Source: Tetrapyrgos nigripes
Lineage: Eukaryota > Basidiomycota > Agaricomycetes > Agaricales > Campanellaceae
Assembly: GCA_013368315.1 (NCBI GenBank)
Contig: JAACJM010000015.1
Coordinates: 310,001-374,000 of the forward strand
Direction of reading: 5' to 3'
Length of the DNA stretch: 64,000 nt
The translations under genes were made by a program, and so were the position numbers. Under the pieces are notes generated by a model. That model had not been told where the DNA came from. It ran no database searches and saw only the letters and a program-made list of their open reading frames with translations. The stretch's first letter is position 1. Each line of letters opens with the position of its first letter. Shown in pieces: positions 1 to 11,440 of the stretch.

Positions 1-1274
1 GCTGACGTTTTTGATTACATCCGACGCAGCCAAAATACCGACCCCCCTGTCCCCGTACGGCATAAAAGTGTCCTTGTACAGGGTCCAAAAATCGACTTGA
101 GTAACTTCACCGTCAGGTTTGGGCGTGAACATGTATTTTATCCTGAAAACGACGAGTTAGCACAACTCAAAGGAGCTGAGAGAAGCCTCAATCACCATTC
201 ATAGCAGCGCTTGCGGTTCAGGCATGTCCACCAAACTCTCTAATTCCGTTTGCGTTATGTCATGGTCGCGGACGGAAACGACGGTCGCTGGTACTGTGTT
301 GATTACACCAGTGACATCCACAGTGACTGTCTCTTCAATCTGTTCGTGTATCAACAGACTGACAAGGATTCTGAGCACGCTGGGCATATCAGGATGGAGC
401 AAAAATGATTTAGCCATTGCGTTATTGGATAGATGAACGTAGAGATAGTTCAATGAGGCATCCAATAGTGGTTTATCGACAAACAATGGCAAGTATCGTA
501 TGGCTGCCGTTAAGGCAGGGGAATCGGAAGAGAGATGGGATGTGTTTTGGGAATTGGAAAACAAAAGTGTGAGTGCGACCAAAGTTGCGATGATCATAGA
601 CCTATTGGGTGACTCGGTCAGCCGCAGAAAGGGTGGCAAGGGATTTTGACTTTGAGGGGAGGTTTTGGGAGGGAGGACGAAGTCTCCGGCCACGGAATGG
701 AATAACTCGACCGTGTGAAGCAGAAATTCGTTGTTCTCGTCAAGGTGAAGATTGAGATTATGAAGAGCGTTGAGGATGAAGGGCATGGTGCGAGGATAGC
801 GGGCAAGTTCATTCGAATTATTCTCCTGAAGCGCGGCGTTTCGGAGAACGAATAGTGATTCCAACGCGTGTTGTCTCCTTCTCAATAAGACCTGGGAGAC
901 AGAAAACAGTGATTGAAGGTCTGTGGACTCCTTGTACCCCTTCGTCGCGAACCACTCTGGCCACTCGAATAGCGCCTCAAGCTGTCCTGGTGTTTGGCGC
1001 AGAGACCATTGTTCGTTATGGCATAGCCTACAAAGACGATCCAGAGCCCATCCTATTTCATTATCCATTCCAGACATTATGGAGAGTACCATCCTATTGC
1101 TCGGAGAAGCTTCAGTGTACCAACCTGCAAAGACGCGTCAACGTGTTTGAGACTGATTGCAAAATTGATAGACATACGTTCATAATCGTCAGTCACGACT
1201 GGTGCTCGACTAGTAGTCGGAGTGTAGGAACTAGGTCTATAGAGTGCTGAAGAGCCGCCGCGGTAGGTCGACAT
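1..1274 (-). CDS. RSC9: RSC chromatin-remodelling complex subunit Rsc9 (3' end off window; one apparent frameshift)
   Basis: Likely a subunit of the nuclear RSC/SWI-SNF-type remodeller. Exons run 1274-1178, 1124-196 and 142-1; introns are 53 nt with GTATGT and GTGATT donors. The first 300 or so residues are helical ([16 protein letters not shown]), followed by the start of the RFX-like DNA-binding region (WIKYMF then [14 protein letters not shown]), which continues beyond the left edge. The start at 1274 is the first ATG in frame with this reading. Near 208-213 the frame breaks: PEPQ is followed by one surplus base before RCYEW, after which the splice into the next exon is perfect. I read this as a one-base insertion or sequence error, not decay, because both sides are well conserved in type. 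It is divergent from the orphan gene at 1771. The family call rests on remembered Rsc9 motifs. Confidence 0.72.
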
Positions 1275-1770
1275 CGTTGCAAAAGAAAAGTATTTCCTAT
1301 TTTGGAAAGCCGACGACTGACAACTCAACTGCAACCACAAACTTGCCACAAACTGGTACTTACAGACTAAGTCAATGTTATGGAGAATTTCAGCCATTTC
1401 ATCAAGTGAAGCGATAACGCTCAGTCTGGAATGCAAGAGCTCTTCCAGCGACTGTTGCTCACTCACGTCGAATCCCGATAGACCTGCGGATGGACCACTT
1501 TATCTAATCAAGGTTCACTTCTGGTTGCCGAGCCATTGATCTTCAATTGCAGCTAATCATTGACATCGCCGGTTTCAGCACAACAACCCATGCGCTTTGA
1601 CTGTGCGTTTTGACTTTGCGCTTGACTCTTTGTTTCTGCTCTACCTGATTTGGACCACCCTCCCGCAGGGTTCAGCTTTGATAAGGTCCCTGACCATTGT
1701 ACTGATGTGGCACGAGTGGCCTATAAAATCCTCAATGGTTTTGAGGTAACGTTCATCACACACCCCATCC
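1275..1770. other. Divergent intergenic region between RSC9 and the orphan gene
   Basis: No gene is recognised here. On the minus strand there is a short open frame upstream of the RSC9 ATG (about 1466-1275) that contains a good GTAAGT donor and CAG acceptors, so it is better read as RSC9 5' UTR with a leader intron. The plus-strand half carries the TATA box of the next gene. Confidence 0.5.
1722..1727 (+). promoter_or_regulatory. TATA box of the orphan gene
   Basis: TATAAA lies 44 bp upstream of the ATG at 1771, in a plausible position for a fungal core promoter. Confidence 0.5.
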
Positions 1771-2672
1771 ATGAACTACTCAGGCCACCCTCACCATCAT
1801 CGATCGCGCACCGCGCATGCTCAGCCCTACCCTAATCCTACTCATCAGAACCTTCAGCGCGATGGAGAATACCTCTTTCCTCCTACGTCTAGAAAGCCAC
1901 CACTCGTCGCTAGGCATGAGTTTCACAAAGACCAGTTCTGTCCTGAATATAACCTTGCCCGAATGAATCGTGGCTCTCCCAATCCTCACGAAGGTATTGC
2001 AGAGATCTATTCTAATATCCTCCACTCTGCTGATCACTTCGTGTGTTTTAGATGCGGAAATGCAAAGGCTTGTGCAGCTTCAAGCTCGTTCACGAGAAAG
2101 GACCAAGTCTTCTGGTGCTTCCTCCTTGGCTTCGCAAAGCTCAGGATACAGCGTACAGCGACCAGGGGCATACTCTAGGCCTAGGAATTCTTCCCCCAGT
2201 GCTCTCCCTGTTTATCCTCACAGCAACCAATATTGTCCTGAGGTGTGTCCTGCTCTCGTTACGTCTAACAACTCGCACTCAACGTTTATCCTTAGGTTCA
2301 TACAGGCAATAGGCTTCCAGAGACCCCAGTTGACAGTGCGTAGAATGCACTGAAACTTCTCTCGCATTTCATCTTACTTAATCTCTTTCTCTAGCTCGCT
2401 CGCACAACTTCGAGTTACCAAGTCGTCATATTAACGCGAGGGATTCTCTTTTCCTACCCTACACTCAATCATTGCCGCGTTGTTCTTCGTCCTCGTCCTC
2501 GTCCTCCAGAAAGGAGCCGCCTACTCTGCAGCTGCAGTTGACCCGTCCTAACAAATCTTCGGCTCGTTCAACTGATGCTGTCCCTGTCAGCGGCCTTCCT
2601 TTCTCTGTCTCCTCAGGCAGATCTGCGACGTCTTCACGCAACAAGACAACCTATCATGATAGACCATTCTGA
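1771..2672 (+). CDS. Serine-rich hypothetical protein, 243 aa
   Basis: Not recognised. Four exons, 1771-1993, 2052-2242, 2296-2335 and 2395-2672, join with consistent phase (GTATTG, GTGTGT and GTGCGT donors; TTAG and CTAG acceptors) into one 243-residue frame. The protein is hydrophilic and low in complexity: a His/Pro/Arg-rich N-terminus, a short helical stretch (DAEMQRLVQLQARSRER, about residues 75-91), then Ser/Arg/Pro-rich sequence with a run of eight serines near residue 175. No signal peptide or membrane segment is visible. It may be an intrinsically disordered nuclear or signalling protein. A TATA box sits 44 bp upstream of the ATG. It converges on the F-box gene, leaving 111 bp between stop codons. 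The coding call depends on phase agreement across three introns, not on homology. Confidence 0.55.
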
Positions 2673-2783
2673 GTTTTTTAACTTTTCACTTCACTTCGAC
2701 CTCTCATAGATTTTCCGTATCGCAGTACATCATGTAGATTAAATAGCGCGTATATCACTAGAAAGGCACATAAATCTTTCATT

Positions 2784-4862
2784 TCACTTGAGACATGGCA
2801 GGAGGAGATTCCACCCAGGCCTGCCCAATAGCATCATCCTCTGGGTAAGCTTTTTGAGTTTCTGATGAAAGAGCAAACCTCCCCTGCTAAACCCGGCCCA
2901 TTCGTCATTCATCAATACCCCAGTGAAATATCTCGGAAGATAATCAATCTTCTCCTTTAGCTTCTCGAATACCTCTCGGCTGCAGTTATCAAGCGGCTGG
3001 ATATTATCCTCGGCGACATCTTGAATAGGAATGAGCCATAAGTCGACAATGAAAAAGAGGGCACACACATCTTACGGTCCCGTCCATGCAGAAGCAAGAG
3101 TAAAATGGTTGATCTTTCCCTCGGGCAAGATTCTTGATTCCCATTTCAGCTATCCACTCATCAGTGGCCAGGCAAATAGGCTGAAAAAGATACCAATTTA
3201 GGACACAGTTCAAAGAAGGTACGGAGCTTGTCACGTACATCCCACCCATAAACACATCCAGTATAACTGTAAATCTTGTGCTGAAACACGAGCCCGACAA
3301 AATGCTGGATAGACGTTTCCTCCTCAGAACGTAGTCGCACAACTGCAGCCTCCCTGACTTCCTGGCTCATGATTTCTTGACAAGCCGAGCTCAGGTGATG
3401 TGAGATGTGGGATTGGCCAATTCCGGGAACAAGCGCTTCAGAGATAAACGTCGCAACATCAAGGGCGTCGACTTGAGAAAACATTTGCCCGATCAACGGC
3501 TCACTTCTCGTGAGTAGTAGGTGTATACTGAACGCAGTGAGGATCGCGTCCTTAGCCATGCTGTTAGATACTCTGACAGCGGTATGCAGCGCAGCGAGGA
3601 TGTTGCGGCCAGTTCGCAGCAACATGGGTGTCGCCAGACAAGGTGAGATGTGGTCCACGGGAGAGAGGACTCCCTGTCGTGCTAGCAGGACGGGGATGTC
3701 TCTTCGGAGAGATAGAATCGCTTTGTCTTCCGAACCGAATACATCAACGTAGAAGTCGTCCACAGACGGATCGGGCGAAGAAACATGAGCTATGACTCTC
3801 ATAGGAAAGGCAACAGGAGAAGCTGCTATGCCCAGACCTCGAGCGATGGCTACGAAAACATGAACCAGGGATAACGGAATGGTTTTCTTGTTCGTGGTAA
3901 GGTATGAGTGGGGAAATAGGTTTGCCATATTGTGAAAATTGGGAGCTGTAAAGAAGTAAGCAAGATCGACAATGAGCAGCATTGGCAGAACGACCCACCT
4001 TCCACAGGACCGAAGCCTTGAGATCGAAGAAATTCGCAAATATGACTGCAGATATCGGGGAGACTATAACCTGAGTCCTCTGGTGATGTAGGGCAGCCTC
4101 TTTCATTCAAAAAGTCCCTGCATTGTTTGATAAGACTGTCCAACAAAGGATAGACCTGGCCAACATCGAGTCAGAGACGTAGGAATCTCACTGTATCGAA
4201 GGAGAAGCACCTCTTTCGGGCCCTTGCCCACAAAGCACGATATGGCGCTAAGGGCATCCACAAATGAGACCGTATCGCTTCCCTGGAGAACAATATTACT
4301 CCACAGGCGTACTGCATGGGTTCTGCAGCAGTATAAGCAATGGTATAAAGGCAGAAAGCTGCACTGCACACCTGAGAATAGCCTTGATCATGGTACCTGC
4401 CCAATATTCCCTTGTCAAAGTTGCATCCAACTTCTCATCGGGACGACAGAAGACCAGAGGACGGTTACACCTCCGCATCTCTATATCCAAGACGTCCCAT
4501 GCGTCAAGACACATCCTTGCTATGGTAGTCGCATGATCATAACGTCCTCGTCTCTCTTCGACTATCTTGTCTAGGCAATCCAGGCACCTGCGGTCTATAG
4601 TTCTTCGAGCAATGTACCGAAGTCTATAATTGTTGCCGAACTGAGTTTGACGCTGGAGCTCGGCGCTTTCGTCGCTGTAGTGATAACGAGCGTTGTAATG
4701 CGATTCCCATAAGCCAAGAGTGTAAGCAGCATCTCGGAATAGGTCATTTGCTTGTGCACATCTTCCCAAAACCTGAGCAGAGATTTCGCCTTCTATATCC
4801 CGAGATGCTGGAAGTTGCTCGAGGATGACAATAAGGATGTCAAGAGGAAGTTGGGGGAACAT
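2784..4862 (-). CDS. F-box protein with SirB1/transglutaminase-like and YccV-type C-terminal domain (FBXO21-like), 604 aa
   Basis: Probable substrate adaptor of an SCF ubiquitin ligase. Six exons: 4862-4372, 4322-4211, 4155-3999, 3945-3239, 3180-3069 and 3019-2784, all in phase. The N-terminus is an F-box (MFPQLPLDILIVILEQLP, residues 1-18 onward). The middle resembles the SirB1/transglutaminase-like region of FBXO21 (PLSLVHVFVAIARGLG, then DDFYVDVFG). The last 150 residues match the hemimethylated-DNA-binding YccV-type fold (FVGLVFQHKIYSYTGCVYGWD, split by an intron, then TDEWIAEMG and RYVAEDNI). The 4156-4210 intron uses a weak GTGCTT donor and was chosen because it restores phase at a normal length of 55 nt. 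The start at 4862 is preferred because the F-box begins at once; the frame is open further upstream. It follows RRP1 on the same strand. Confidence 0.8.
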
Positions 4863-4989
4863 TTCAAGACGCAGACGGGGCAACGGACCGCTTGTCGAAA
4901 CTTTCCCGGATTCGACGTCATATGTGAGAGTACAAACTTCACTACTGCGTATACGAATGGTAGATCTAACGGAATACAAGCAAGCCATG

Positions 4990-6144
4990 TCAATCATCAT
5001 CTTCATCCTCCCGTTCCTCTTTCCATAACGCGTACAGCTTCCTCCGATTCGGATCCTTAGTCTCCGGCTCACTCGCTACCTCAAAGATCCCTTTGAGAAG
5101 TTTCTTCTTCAGTACCGGTGCAGGTAAAGCCCCCGACGATGGGCCGTCGAAGCATGAATTCGAAATCAGAGCAGAATACGGCAAATCCTCCTCATTTGAT
5201 CCAGAATTCAGTCGTCTACGTTTTCTCGAGCGTACCTCATCATCTAAATCTTCATGCGAGCTGAGAGACGATAGCAATGGCTCAAGAAGAGTTGACTCCA
5301 GATGTTTGTAGGTTGTTTTTGCATTGGTGCGTGCTGCGAGTTGGAGGAATGGCATGAGGATATGTTTTAAGGGTGCGGGGGATATTGACGAATCTTCAGA
5401 AGTCGTTCTGATTGCTTTATCCAGCTCTTCCAGGTATATATCGGATAAATGGAATGGTAAGCTTGAGGGAACGCGTTGATCTGCTGGACTGCAAGGCATG
5501 GGTATAGAGAAAGGTAAAACATATTTAGATAGCTCACTTTAATGGACCACCCTCTCGACATAGTATCTTGTTGTATTCCTCAACAATTTTTACATCCCAG
5601 TTTTCTCGAATCAAGAGCCTAAACGACGCATTCACAAACCGCCTGACAAGCATGTAATACTTGTCCATTCTGCGAAACTCTTCAGTGTATGGTGAAAAAC
5701 GAGTAAAAAGGCACTCACCTTAACCTATCAATCCCGTTCCATTCGCGGACAATCGTCTCCCAGAACCCACTGAGAAAGCCCAGAGAAGAAGTAGTGGTTG
5801 TAATTGTCAGAACAATTTCTGCTAATTCCGACGCTAAAGCTTGCTGAACGAGAGGTTTGTCTGACATCCAGAAACCTAGGCAGGCTTAACAAGAGAAGTA
5901 CCAGAATCAGAGCTTTTCGGCGTACAGTAAAATATTCCCTTCCATAGTTTTATCATTTCGGGTTTAGGTATGGCATCTTGTGAAGAGTCAGAGAGGAACG
6001 TCGACAAATTTTTGATAGCTTTGTCCCGTGTTTTCTTGTCTATGACCGTTAGAGTTTAGGAACAAAGGACGTATTGAGGATGTACATACCTGTAGAAGCA
6101 AGATATTTACCAAGGGGAGGCGCGTTCGACGTTGAAGCAGTCAT
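4990..6144 (-). CDS. RRP1: Ribosomal RNA-processing protein 1 (Nop52/RRP1), 318 aa
   Basis: Nucleolar protein needed for pre-rRNA processing and 60S subunit assembly. Five exons: 6144-6090, 6039-5926, 5875-5719, 5669-5538 and 5488-4990; introns are 49-50 nt. The N-terminal Nop52 helical repeat is clear: APPLGKYLASTDKKTRDKA, then IKLWKGIFYCFWMSDKP, FWETIVREWNGIDRLRMDKY and LVRRFVNASF. The C-terminal part has the typical LPFHLSDIYLEELDKA and RRKLYALWKE blocks, a short basic RKRRR stretch and an acidic end. The length is close to that of short fungal RRP1 proteins. The start codon lies only 54 bp from that of the divergent HIU hydrolase gene, so both must share one compact promoter. Confidence 0.9.
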
Positions 6145-6198
6145 TTAGGAAAGAGGAAAGAAATTTTTTTCAAGTCCGACTCCTTTCCTCCTGACCAT

Positions 6199-6762
6199 AT
6201 GTCCAATTCCAGAAGATCGCCGATTACCTGCCATGGTACTACTGCAATCTTCACAATAACTTGCTTCTCATCTTTCGTGCCCCAGTTCTCGATACATCTA
6301 TCGGAAAACCTGCTGATGGCATTGTAGTCAAGTTGCAACAATTCGAGCGTGCTGTGAAGGACGGAGATCTCGATGCATTTACTCCAATAGCCAATGGGTA
6401 CGCTCGCAATTGCTCCTGGACCTGAAATAGAAACGGAAAGCTCTCATGCTATTCGACAGGGTAACCAACTCGGACGGCCGATGCTCTGATCTATACGCTC
6501 CTGCCAAACCTGACGAGGCTCCACCCAAGTTGCAAGCCGGCTTGTACAAGATCGTATTCCATCCCAAAGAATACTTTGCCAAGACTGATCGCCAGTGTTT
6601 CTATCCATGGGTCGAGGTGTGCTCTAGCAAATGCTCAAATTTCGCCACCGACTAACACACCAATTATGAAAGATTACTTTTGAAATCACTGAGCCCGAGC
6701 AGCATTACCATATTCCCCTCCTCATCAGTCCCTATTCTTTCACCACGTACCGAGGAAGTTAG
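6199..6762 (+). CDS. 5-hydroxyisourate hydrolase (transthyretin-like), 131 aa
   Basis: Second enzyme of uric acid breakdown: it hydrolyses 5-hydroxyisourate to OHCU in the purine degradation pathway. Four exons, 6199-6235, 6286-6397, 6460-6616 and 6673-6762, give 131 residues, a normal size for the family. Family blocks visible: [15 protein letters not shown] at the N-terminus, [11 protein letters not shown] in the middle, FYPWVEITFEI, and the C-terminal [16 protein letters not shown] ending in the diagnostic YRGS tetrapeptide. The conserved His of ITCH, Arg of DGRC and the terminal YRGS are all present, so it should be active. No signal peptide is seen; a C-terminal peroxisomal signal is absent. 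It is divergent from RRP1 (54 bp between ATGs) and converges on UBC12. Confidence 0.93.
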
Positions 6763-6986
6763 ACCTCAGCGAAAAACAACAAACGTGTAGCCATAGTAAT
6801 CTAGAATGAGACTGTATTCACACAACAAATCGACGTACTGTTCTATGTAAGCGTGAGCTGCTATGTATATACAGGAAATGTGTGCGAGATTAATGAATGA
6901 CATGCAGGCAAGTATACAAAGCACGGTGGATGCAGCAAGTGAGGGAGAAAATAACACAGAGAATGGAAAAGAGGGAAGGGAGGTGA

Positions 6987-7785
6987 TCATTTCGCCAGGA
7001 CGTTCTCGTACTGCACGCCCTTGATGTTGGCCCCGCGCATGGAATTCTTGACGTTGTTCAAGAATACGTCCCTATTCTTGCTCATCTCATGAGCGGCCTC
7101 TGTTGTCGCGCTATACGTCAGTGCTAATCCAGTTTGAGGATAGTGAAGACGCACCCTTGTTCAAAGGATCATCTGCGTTCGGCTCTAAGAAGAGATACTG
7201 CAGGCCGACCATTACGGAGTTGAGATTTAACACAGGTTTCCAATCCTCTCGAAGAATGTTAAGGCAAACATTGCCCTCCAGGTCGACGTTTGGATGGTAA
7301 ATCTAGTCCGAGGCTCAGACATTGAAGATTCGGATGGTCCAGACTACTCGCCTTCTGTGTGCACTTCACCTTTGGAGGGTCGTGTGGGTAGTTTGTGTTT
7401 ATAGCAAAGGAGAATACGAAAGCGCCACCCTTGTACATGCCTAGGGAAATGAAGACATCAGGGGTAGTAAGCTTTGACGATAATGAAGCAAAGAACCTTC
7501 GTCTGGGGTGATGGTGAGAGTGAAATTGAGAAGATCAACGGGATCTGGAAAGTGTGTTTTCATTGTCGAAGGGAGATCTAGCTCTGTAAGATCTGGAAGA
7601 GGGTGAGTCGGTTAACCTGACAGCGGACGTAGGGAAGGACGCACCTTTCTGCACACGAATCTGAGCGGCACTCGTCTTTGGCTTCTTCTTGGCCGCCGCA
7701 TCCTCATTCTTTTTCATACTCCATATCTACAAGGAGACTATGATAGAGAGCCCAGCAGAAGCACCAGTCGACATACCTTGATCAT
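6987..7785 (-). CDS. UBC12: NEDD8-conjugating enzyme UBC12, 178 aa
   Basis: E2 enzyme that transfers NEDD8/Rub1 to cullins. Six exons: 7785-7777, 7726-7645, 7592-7497, 7440-7352, 7302-7155 and 7099-6987. The first exon codes only Met-Ile-Lys. The E2 core is complete: [30 protein letters not shown] with catalytic Cys near residue 105, and [16 protein letters not shown]. The N-terminal MIKIWSMKK followed by a lysine-rich arm and [11 protein letters not shown] is the UBC12-specific extension that docks on the NEDD8 E1 and DCN1. The intron at 7303-7351 has a GC donor (AAG|GCGAGT) and normal TAG acceptor; it is needed to join QK to IYHP in frame. Divergent from the oxygenase gene (162 bp between starts). 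Confidence 0.93.
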
Positions 7786-7947
7786 CGTGGCGGTCGTGAA
7801 ATATGAGTCAGTAGTAAGCTGAGAGTAAAATAGAAGAGAGAGAGAGAGAGATACACAGCCACGAGCCCTCATTGCGATCATGCGACGACCATCCGCATTG
7901 GCAATGGCAATTTCGATTATCTTTTGATCTCTTCCCAGTTCCTGAAG

Positions 7948-9374
7948 ATGCCTGCTCTCATGCTTGAACCCACCTCTATGGATCTACCAATCATAGACTT
8001 GGACGTCTTTCTGTCTCAGCCCCGAGACTCCTCTGCAGTCCAAGAGGAATGCAAGAAGGTACAAGAACCAAGTTCTTCAAAAAAAAAAAAATAATTGACT
8101 TTCGTATACTATGAGGCTGCTGATGCTCTTATCGTCTATGGTGCTCTCATCCTGCACGACTCACGCGTCTCAGAAAGCGGCAATACTCGCTTCTTGGATC
8201 TACTTGAAGACTACTTTGCGCAACCCGAGGCTGATCTCAAGAAGGACGAAAGACCAGAACTCAGCTATCAGGTCGGTGTCACCCTAGAGAACACCGAAAA
8301 ACCAAAGTGCGCCGTGGACGAGCCCTGTCTTCGCGTCATCGAGCATCTGGACCCTGCAGAGAGGCCTCTCGATATTTCTGGCCACTCGCCTGATCCCAAA
8401 TGCAGGTTCTTCTGGAAGATGAGCGAGAAACCACCCTATGAGACAGAGTACCCTGGATTGAATGCACCCAATGTGATTCCCCAGGCAGAGAGTATCAAGG
8501 AGAGATGGACCCCTATCATGGAGAGTTGGGGAAAGTCCATGAAGCAAGCGTAGGGGCAATTCCTTGATTATTGGTATGGAAGTAGCTGACCAGTTCTTCA
8601 GAGTCTCTGACCTCGCTGACATGACATCCATTGGGCTCGGGCTACCTGAGAATACGTTCCGAGAGGCAGGCAAATATGGGTAAAGTCTTTGTCGAATAAG
8701 CTCATAGGCTTGGCACTGAACTAGCGACTAGACCGCACATTCTTGCTCCCACAGCTTCTGACCTTACCAAGTATGGCCAGAAGGATACGATTCTTGCAGG
8801 TTTCCATACCGATCTCAACTTTTTGACAATCCACGGTCGGTCGAGATACCCAGGCTTGCACGTTTGGGCCAGGAACACCGGAAAGAGGTTGCCAGTGAAG
8901 ATACCCGAGGGAAACTACTTACTCGTCCAAGCTGGCAAACAGTTAGAGCATATCTCTGGTGGTTTGATCAAAGCAGGATTCCATGAAGTTGTTGTAAACG
9001 ACAAGACGGTTGCGGTGGGTTTGGTTTTTCTCATTCACTGATGCATTACTTTCATTTATGATGTTCACAGACAATTGAGAAGATGAAAGCCGAACATCTT
9101 GATCGTCCTCTCATTCGGATCTCTTCTACCTTTTTCTGGCACTTGTCGTCCGACTATCTCCTCGCTCCTATTCCATCTCTTGAGGAGCGAGCCAAGTCTA
9201 TGAGAGCTGAGCTCATCAATCTCGGAAAATATGTTCTCGAGGACGCGGTCTACCCTCCAATGAAAGTCGGAGAGCAGGTCTCAAAGTATGTATTAAACTG
9301 ACCGAGTTATTTCCGCATCTGACGAGATATCATTTCTTCACAGCGAACTGAAGCATATTGCACTCATGGCATGA
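7948..9374 (+). CDS. 2-oxoglutarate/Fe(II)-dependent oxygenase (isopenicillin N synthase-like), 383 aa
   Basis: Cytosolic non-haem iron oxygenase or oxidase of unknown substrate. Six exons: 7948-8058, 8116-8549, 8602-8679, 8732-9014, 9071-9285 and 9344-9374. The N-terminus LPIIDLDVFLSQP is the usual DIOX_N opening. In the double-stranded beta-helix part, GFHTDLNFLT supplies His233 and Asp235, QLEHISGG supplies the distal His281, and RISSTFF supplies the Arg/Ser that binds 2-oxoglutarate, so the iron triad is intact. The spacing of the HxD and distal His (46 residues) is typical of the family. There is no neighbouring biosynthetic cluster, so a housekeeping or catabolic role is as likely as secondary metabolism. 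The first intron contains an A12 run near 8080. Divergent from UBC12. Confidence 0.85.
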
Positions 9375-9495
9375 GGATTCCATTGACCAAAGTATACTGT
9401 TACATAGAACCGAATAAAAATAACACAAAAATGGAGTTAAAAGCAATGAGATATCATAAGTAATATGCGAGAAGGGGAGGGAGTGTGGCGAGCTG

Positions 9496-10505
9496 TCATG
9501 ATGGATTTGTTCGTATTCTTTCAATGATTAACGCCGACATGAGGATGTCTTCAAACACAAAATGACCTTGAGGTGTCACCTCGAGTTTTGTATACTCGGG
9601 TTGTCGACCGTGCCGTCGCAGATGGCTTCTGGGAGAGAATTTTGCAAGAAAAGTGGAGTTTGTCTTATCCTTTGCGGAGAAACACTAAGACCGTACAGTG
9701 TGTGAGCTGAATGTAAGGAAGAAGATGAAACGTGAGACGCACTGTTATTACACCTCCGCCCGCGCTATCGTCCCAGTACAGATATTTATCAGGGTCAGGC
9801 GCTTTCCAAATCCAGTACTGCAGACGGTCGTTAGTTGGTTAGTTGGTGACTTGGAAAGGGTGCGACGTACATTGCGGAAAAGCCGTGAAGAAGTGACCAA
9901 TAAATCATCCATCGGATGCTCATTTCCTCTAAAACACACTGTGCTAGGTATCTTTGATGCAGACGGTCCCATTCTAATGGAGGTCAATCATCTGCAAGCA
10001 CAGCAGGCCAGAATGGCACGTACTCAAAATCTCCCACTAGCTCTCCATCTTGATTAATCTTGCGTACAGAGGTGATGTATGATGATGGTGTGAAACAATT
10101 AAGGCTCACAGAGATGTGATATGGGTCAGCAACACCATGTACTGTGGAGTCCAGTGCGGAGAGTCTCATTGAGTTGAAGGGGAGTGGGGTAAAGGCGTAG
10201 ACGATGGGGACTATTGGAGGAGGTTTGTAACTTTGAGGTGAAAGTCAGACCAAGTACTTCATGCCAGAATAGACCATAGACGCACCTGGGGGGAGTGGTG
10301 GGGTGTTTCCATAGTGAGATCTAGGATGGGTGGGCGGCTGAGGCGGAAGAGGTGATGAGGAACGTGTTGATCGCAGCGGTGCAAGAGGAAGGGGAGGTTT
10401 CAAGATGTCGGCCCTGGTTATAATCAGGTCAGTAAGTATAACATCGTGCTATAAGGCGCGTGAGTTGAGCAGATCGCAGTGTGGGACTCACTTCTCGATA
10501 ATCAT
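9496..10505 (-). CDS. DUF6593 domain protein, 231 aa
   Basis: Protein of unknown function from a family abundant in mushroom-forming fungi. Six exons: 10505-10492, 10413-10286, 10210-10024, 9973-9871, 9817-9743 and 9684-9496, all in phase. The first 70 residues are proline-rich (PPLPLAPLR, PLPPQPPTHP). The DUF6593 domain follows: a beta-strand pattern SVRKINQDGELVGDFE, YWIWKAPDPDKYLYW, and the family-typical end YTKLEVTPQGHFVFEDILMS ending in ALIIER. No signal peptide or membrane helix. The 10414-10491 and 10211-10285 introns (78 and 75 nt) are longer than the local norm. Converges on the oxygenase gene. Confidence 0.7.
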
Positions 10506-11440
10506 AGTGTGTCACTCGACTGCGTCTTCAGGATAGCGAGGTATGAGAGTAACAAGAAGGAACAGCTTTACAGGAAGTGGGTCATTGAATGCTGACCTAT
10601 CCGCGCTGATCTTGCCAGGAAAAGCTGTGTCCGTGGATCGAAACACGGCCCCTGGCGGAGCTAAATTCTGAATTGGTCTTCGACTTCCGTGGGCTCTTTG
10701 CCCAGCGTCTTTCCAAATGCAAAACGGACGATGGAACGAGTGAGGTGTTTGTACAGAGCCTGTTGGATAAAGCGTCCAATGAAAGAAACAATCAACAACA
10801 AGCATCAACGGTGCCGTGGCTACAAGCGAATGATCAGGGGACGTGACGACCTAATGCTATCCATGAATGTTAATCTCACCTTTTGGGCAGCTTCAACCAG
10901 AACCTCTTTACCTCACAATCTGTATCCGACTAGAAGCTAAACTCGTGAACCATTCGTAAAATGAGGCTGATCATCAAGTGAAAAAAGTTGGTGGAAAGGC
11001 TGGACCAAGGCTGGACAGCTATTGAACTGATGGAAGAAGATGGACTGACGAACAAGGCTGAATGATTCGATGGTAAGGCCAAACGGAAAGACAAAGCGTA
11101 TCGTTCGCGCCTTGTAGTGGTAAAAAGGATAGGGAAGAGGGCTGTCAAGTGAAGATTTAAGACCTTGCTGATATAGATCGGGCACACATGCTGCGCAATC
11201 AGACATGAAAAATCTCCAATTAACCGGGCCTACTTACGCCTGGCATTCTCTGGTATTTCGTTACAGGGTCGTTCAAAGCCTGTGGACTTGCTCAGAAAGA
11301 AAGCGCTACATAGGGGCGGAAAAAAGGGGAAAAACAGCCCATACATACACGGTTGGTAACTTGGTACGCGATACGCGTCCTCTTTAACAGATCGCGTGAC
11401 GCAAGTTGTTCCTGGCGACGACGTGTCGTACTCGCAGTAC
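10506..11440. other. Divergent intergenic region, DUF6593 gene / dymeclin gene
   Basis: About 930 bp without a supported gene. Several open frames of 60-98 codons exist on both strands (for example minus 10512-10808 and 10937-11206), but they overlap each other, lack consistent splice partners and show no protein family signal. I read the stretch as the two 5' flanks. Confidence 0.5.

Noticed and set aside
1275..1490. Minus-strand open frame upstream of RSC9 (SLEELLHSRLSVIASLDEMA)
   Set aside because: It lacks its own ATG context and stop-to-stop independence, and contains donor/acceptor signals that fit an RSC9 leader intron.
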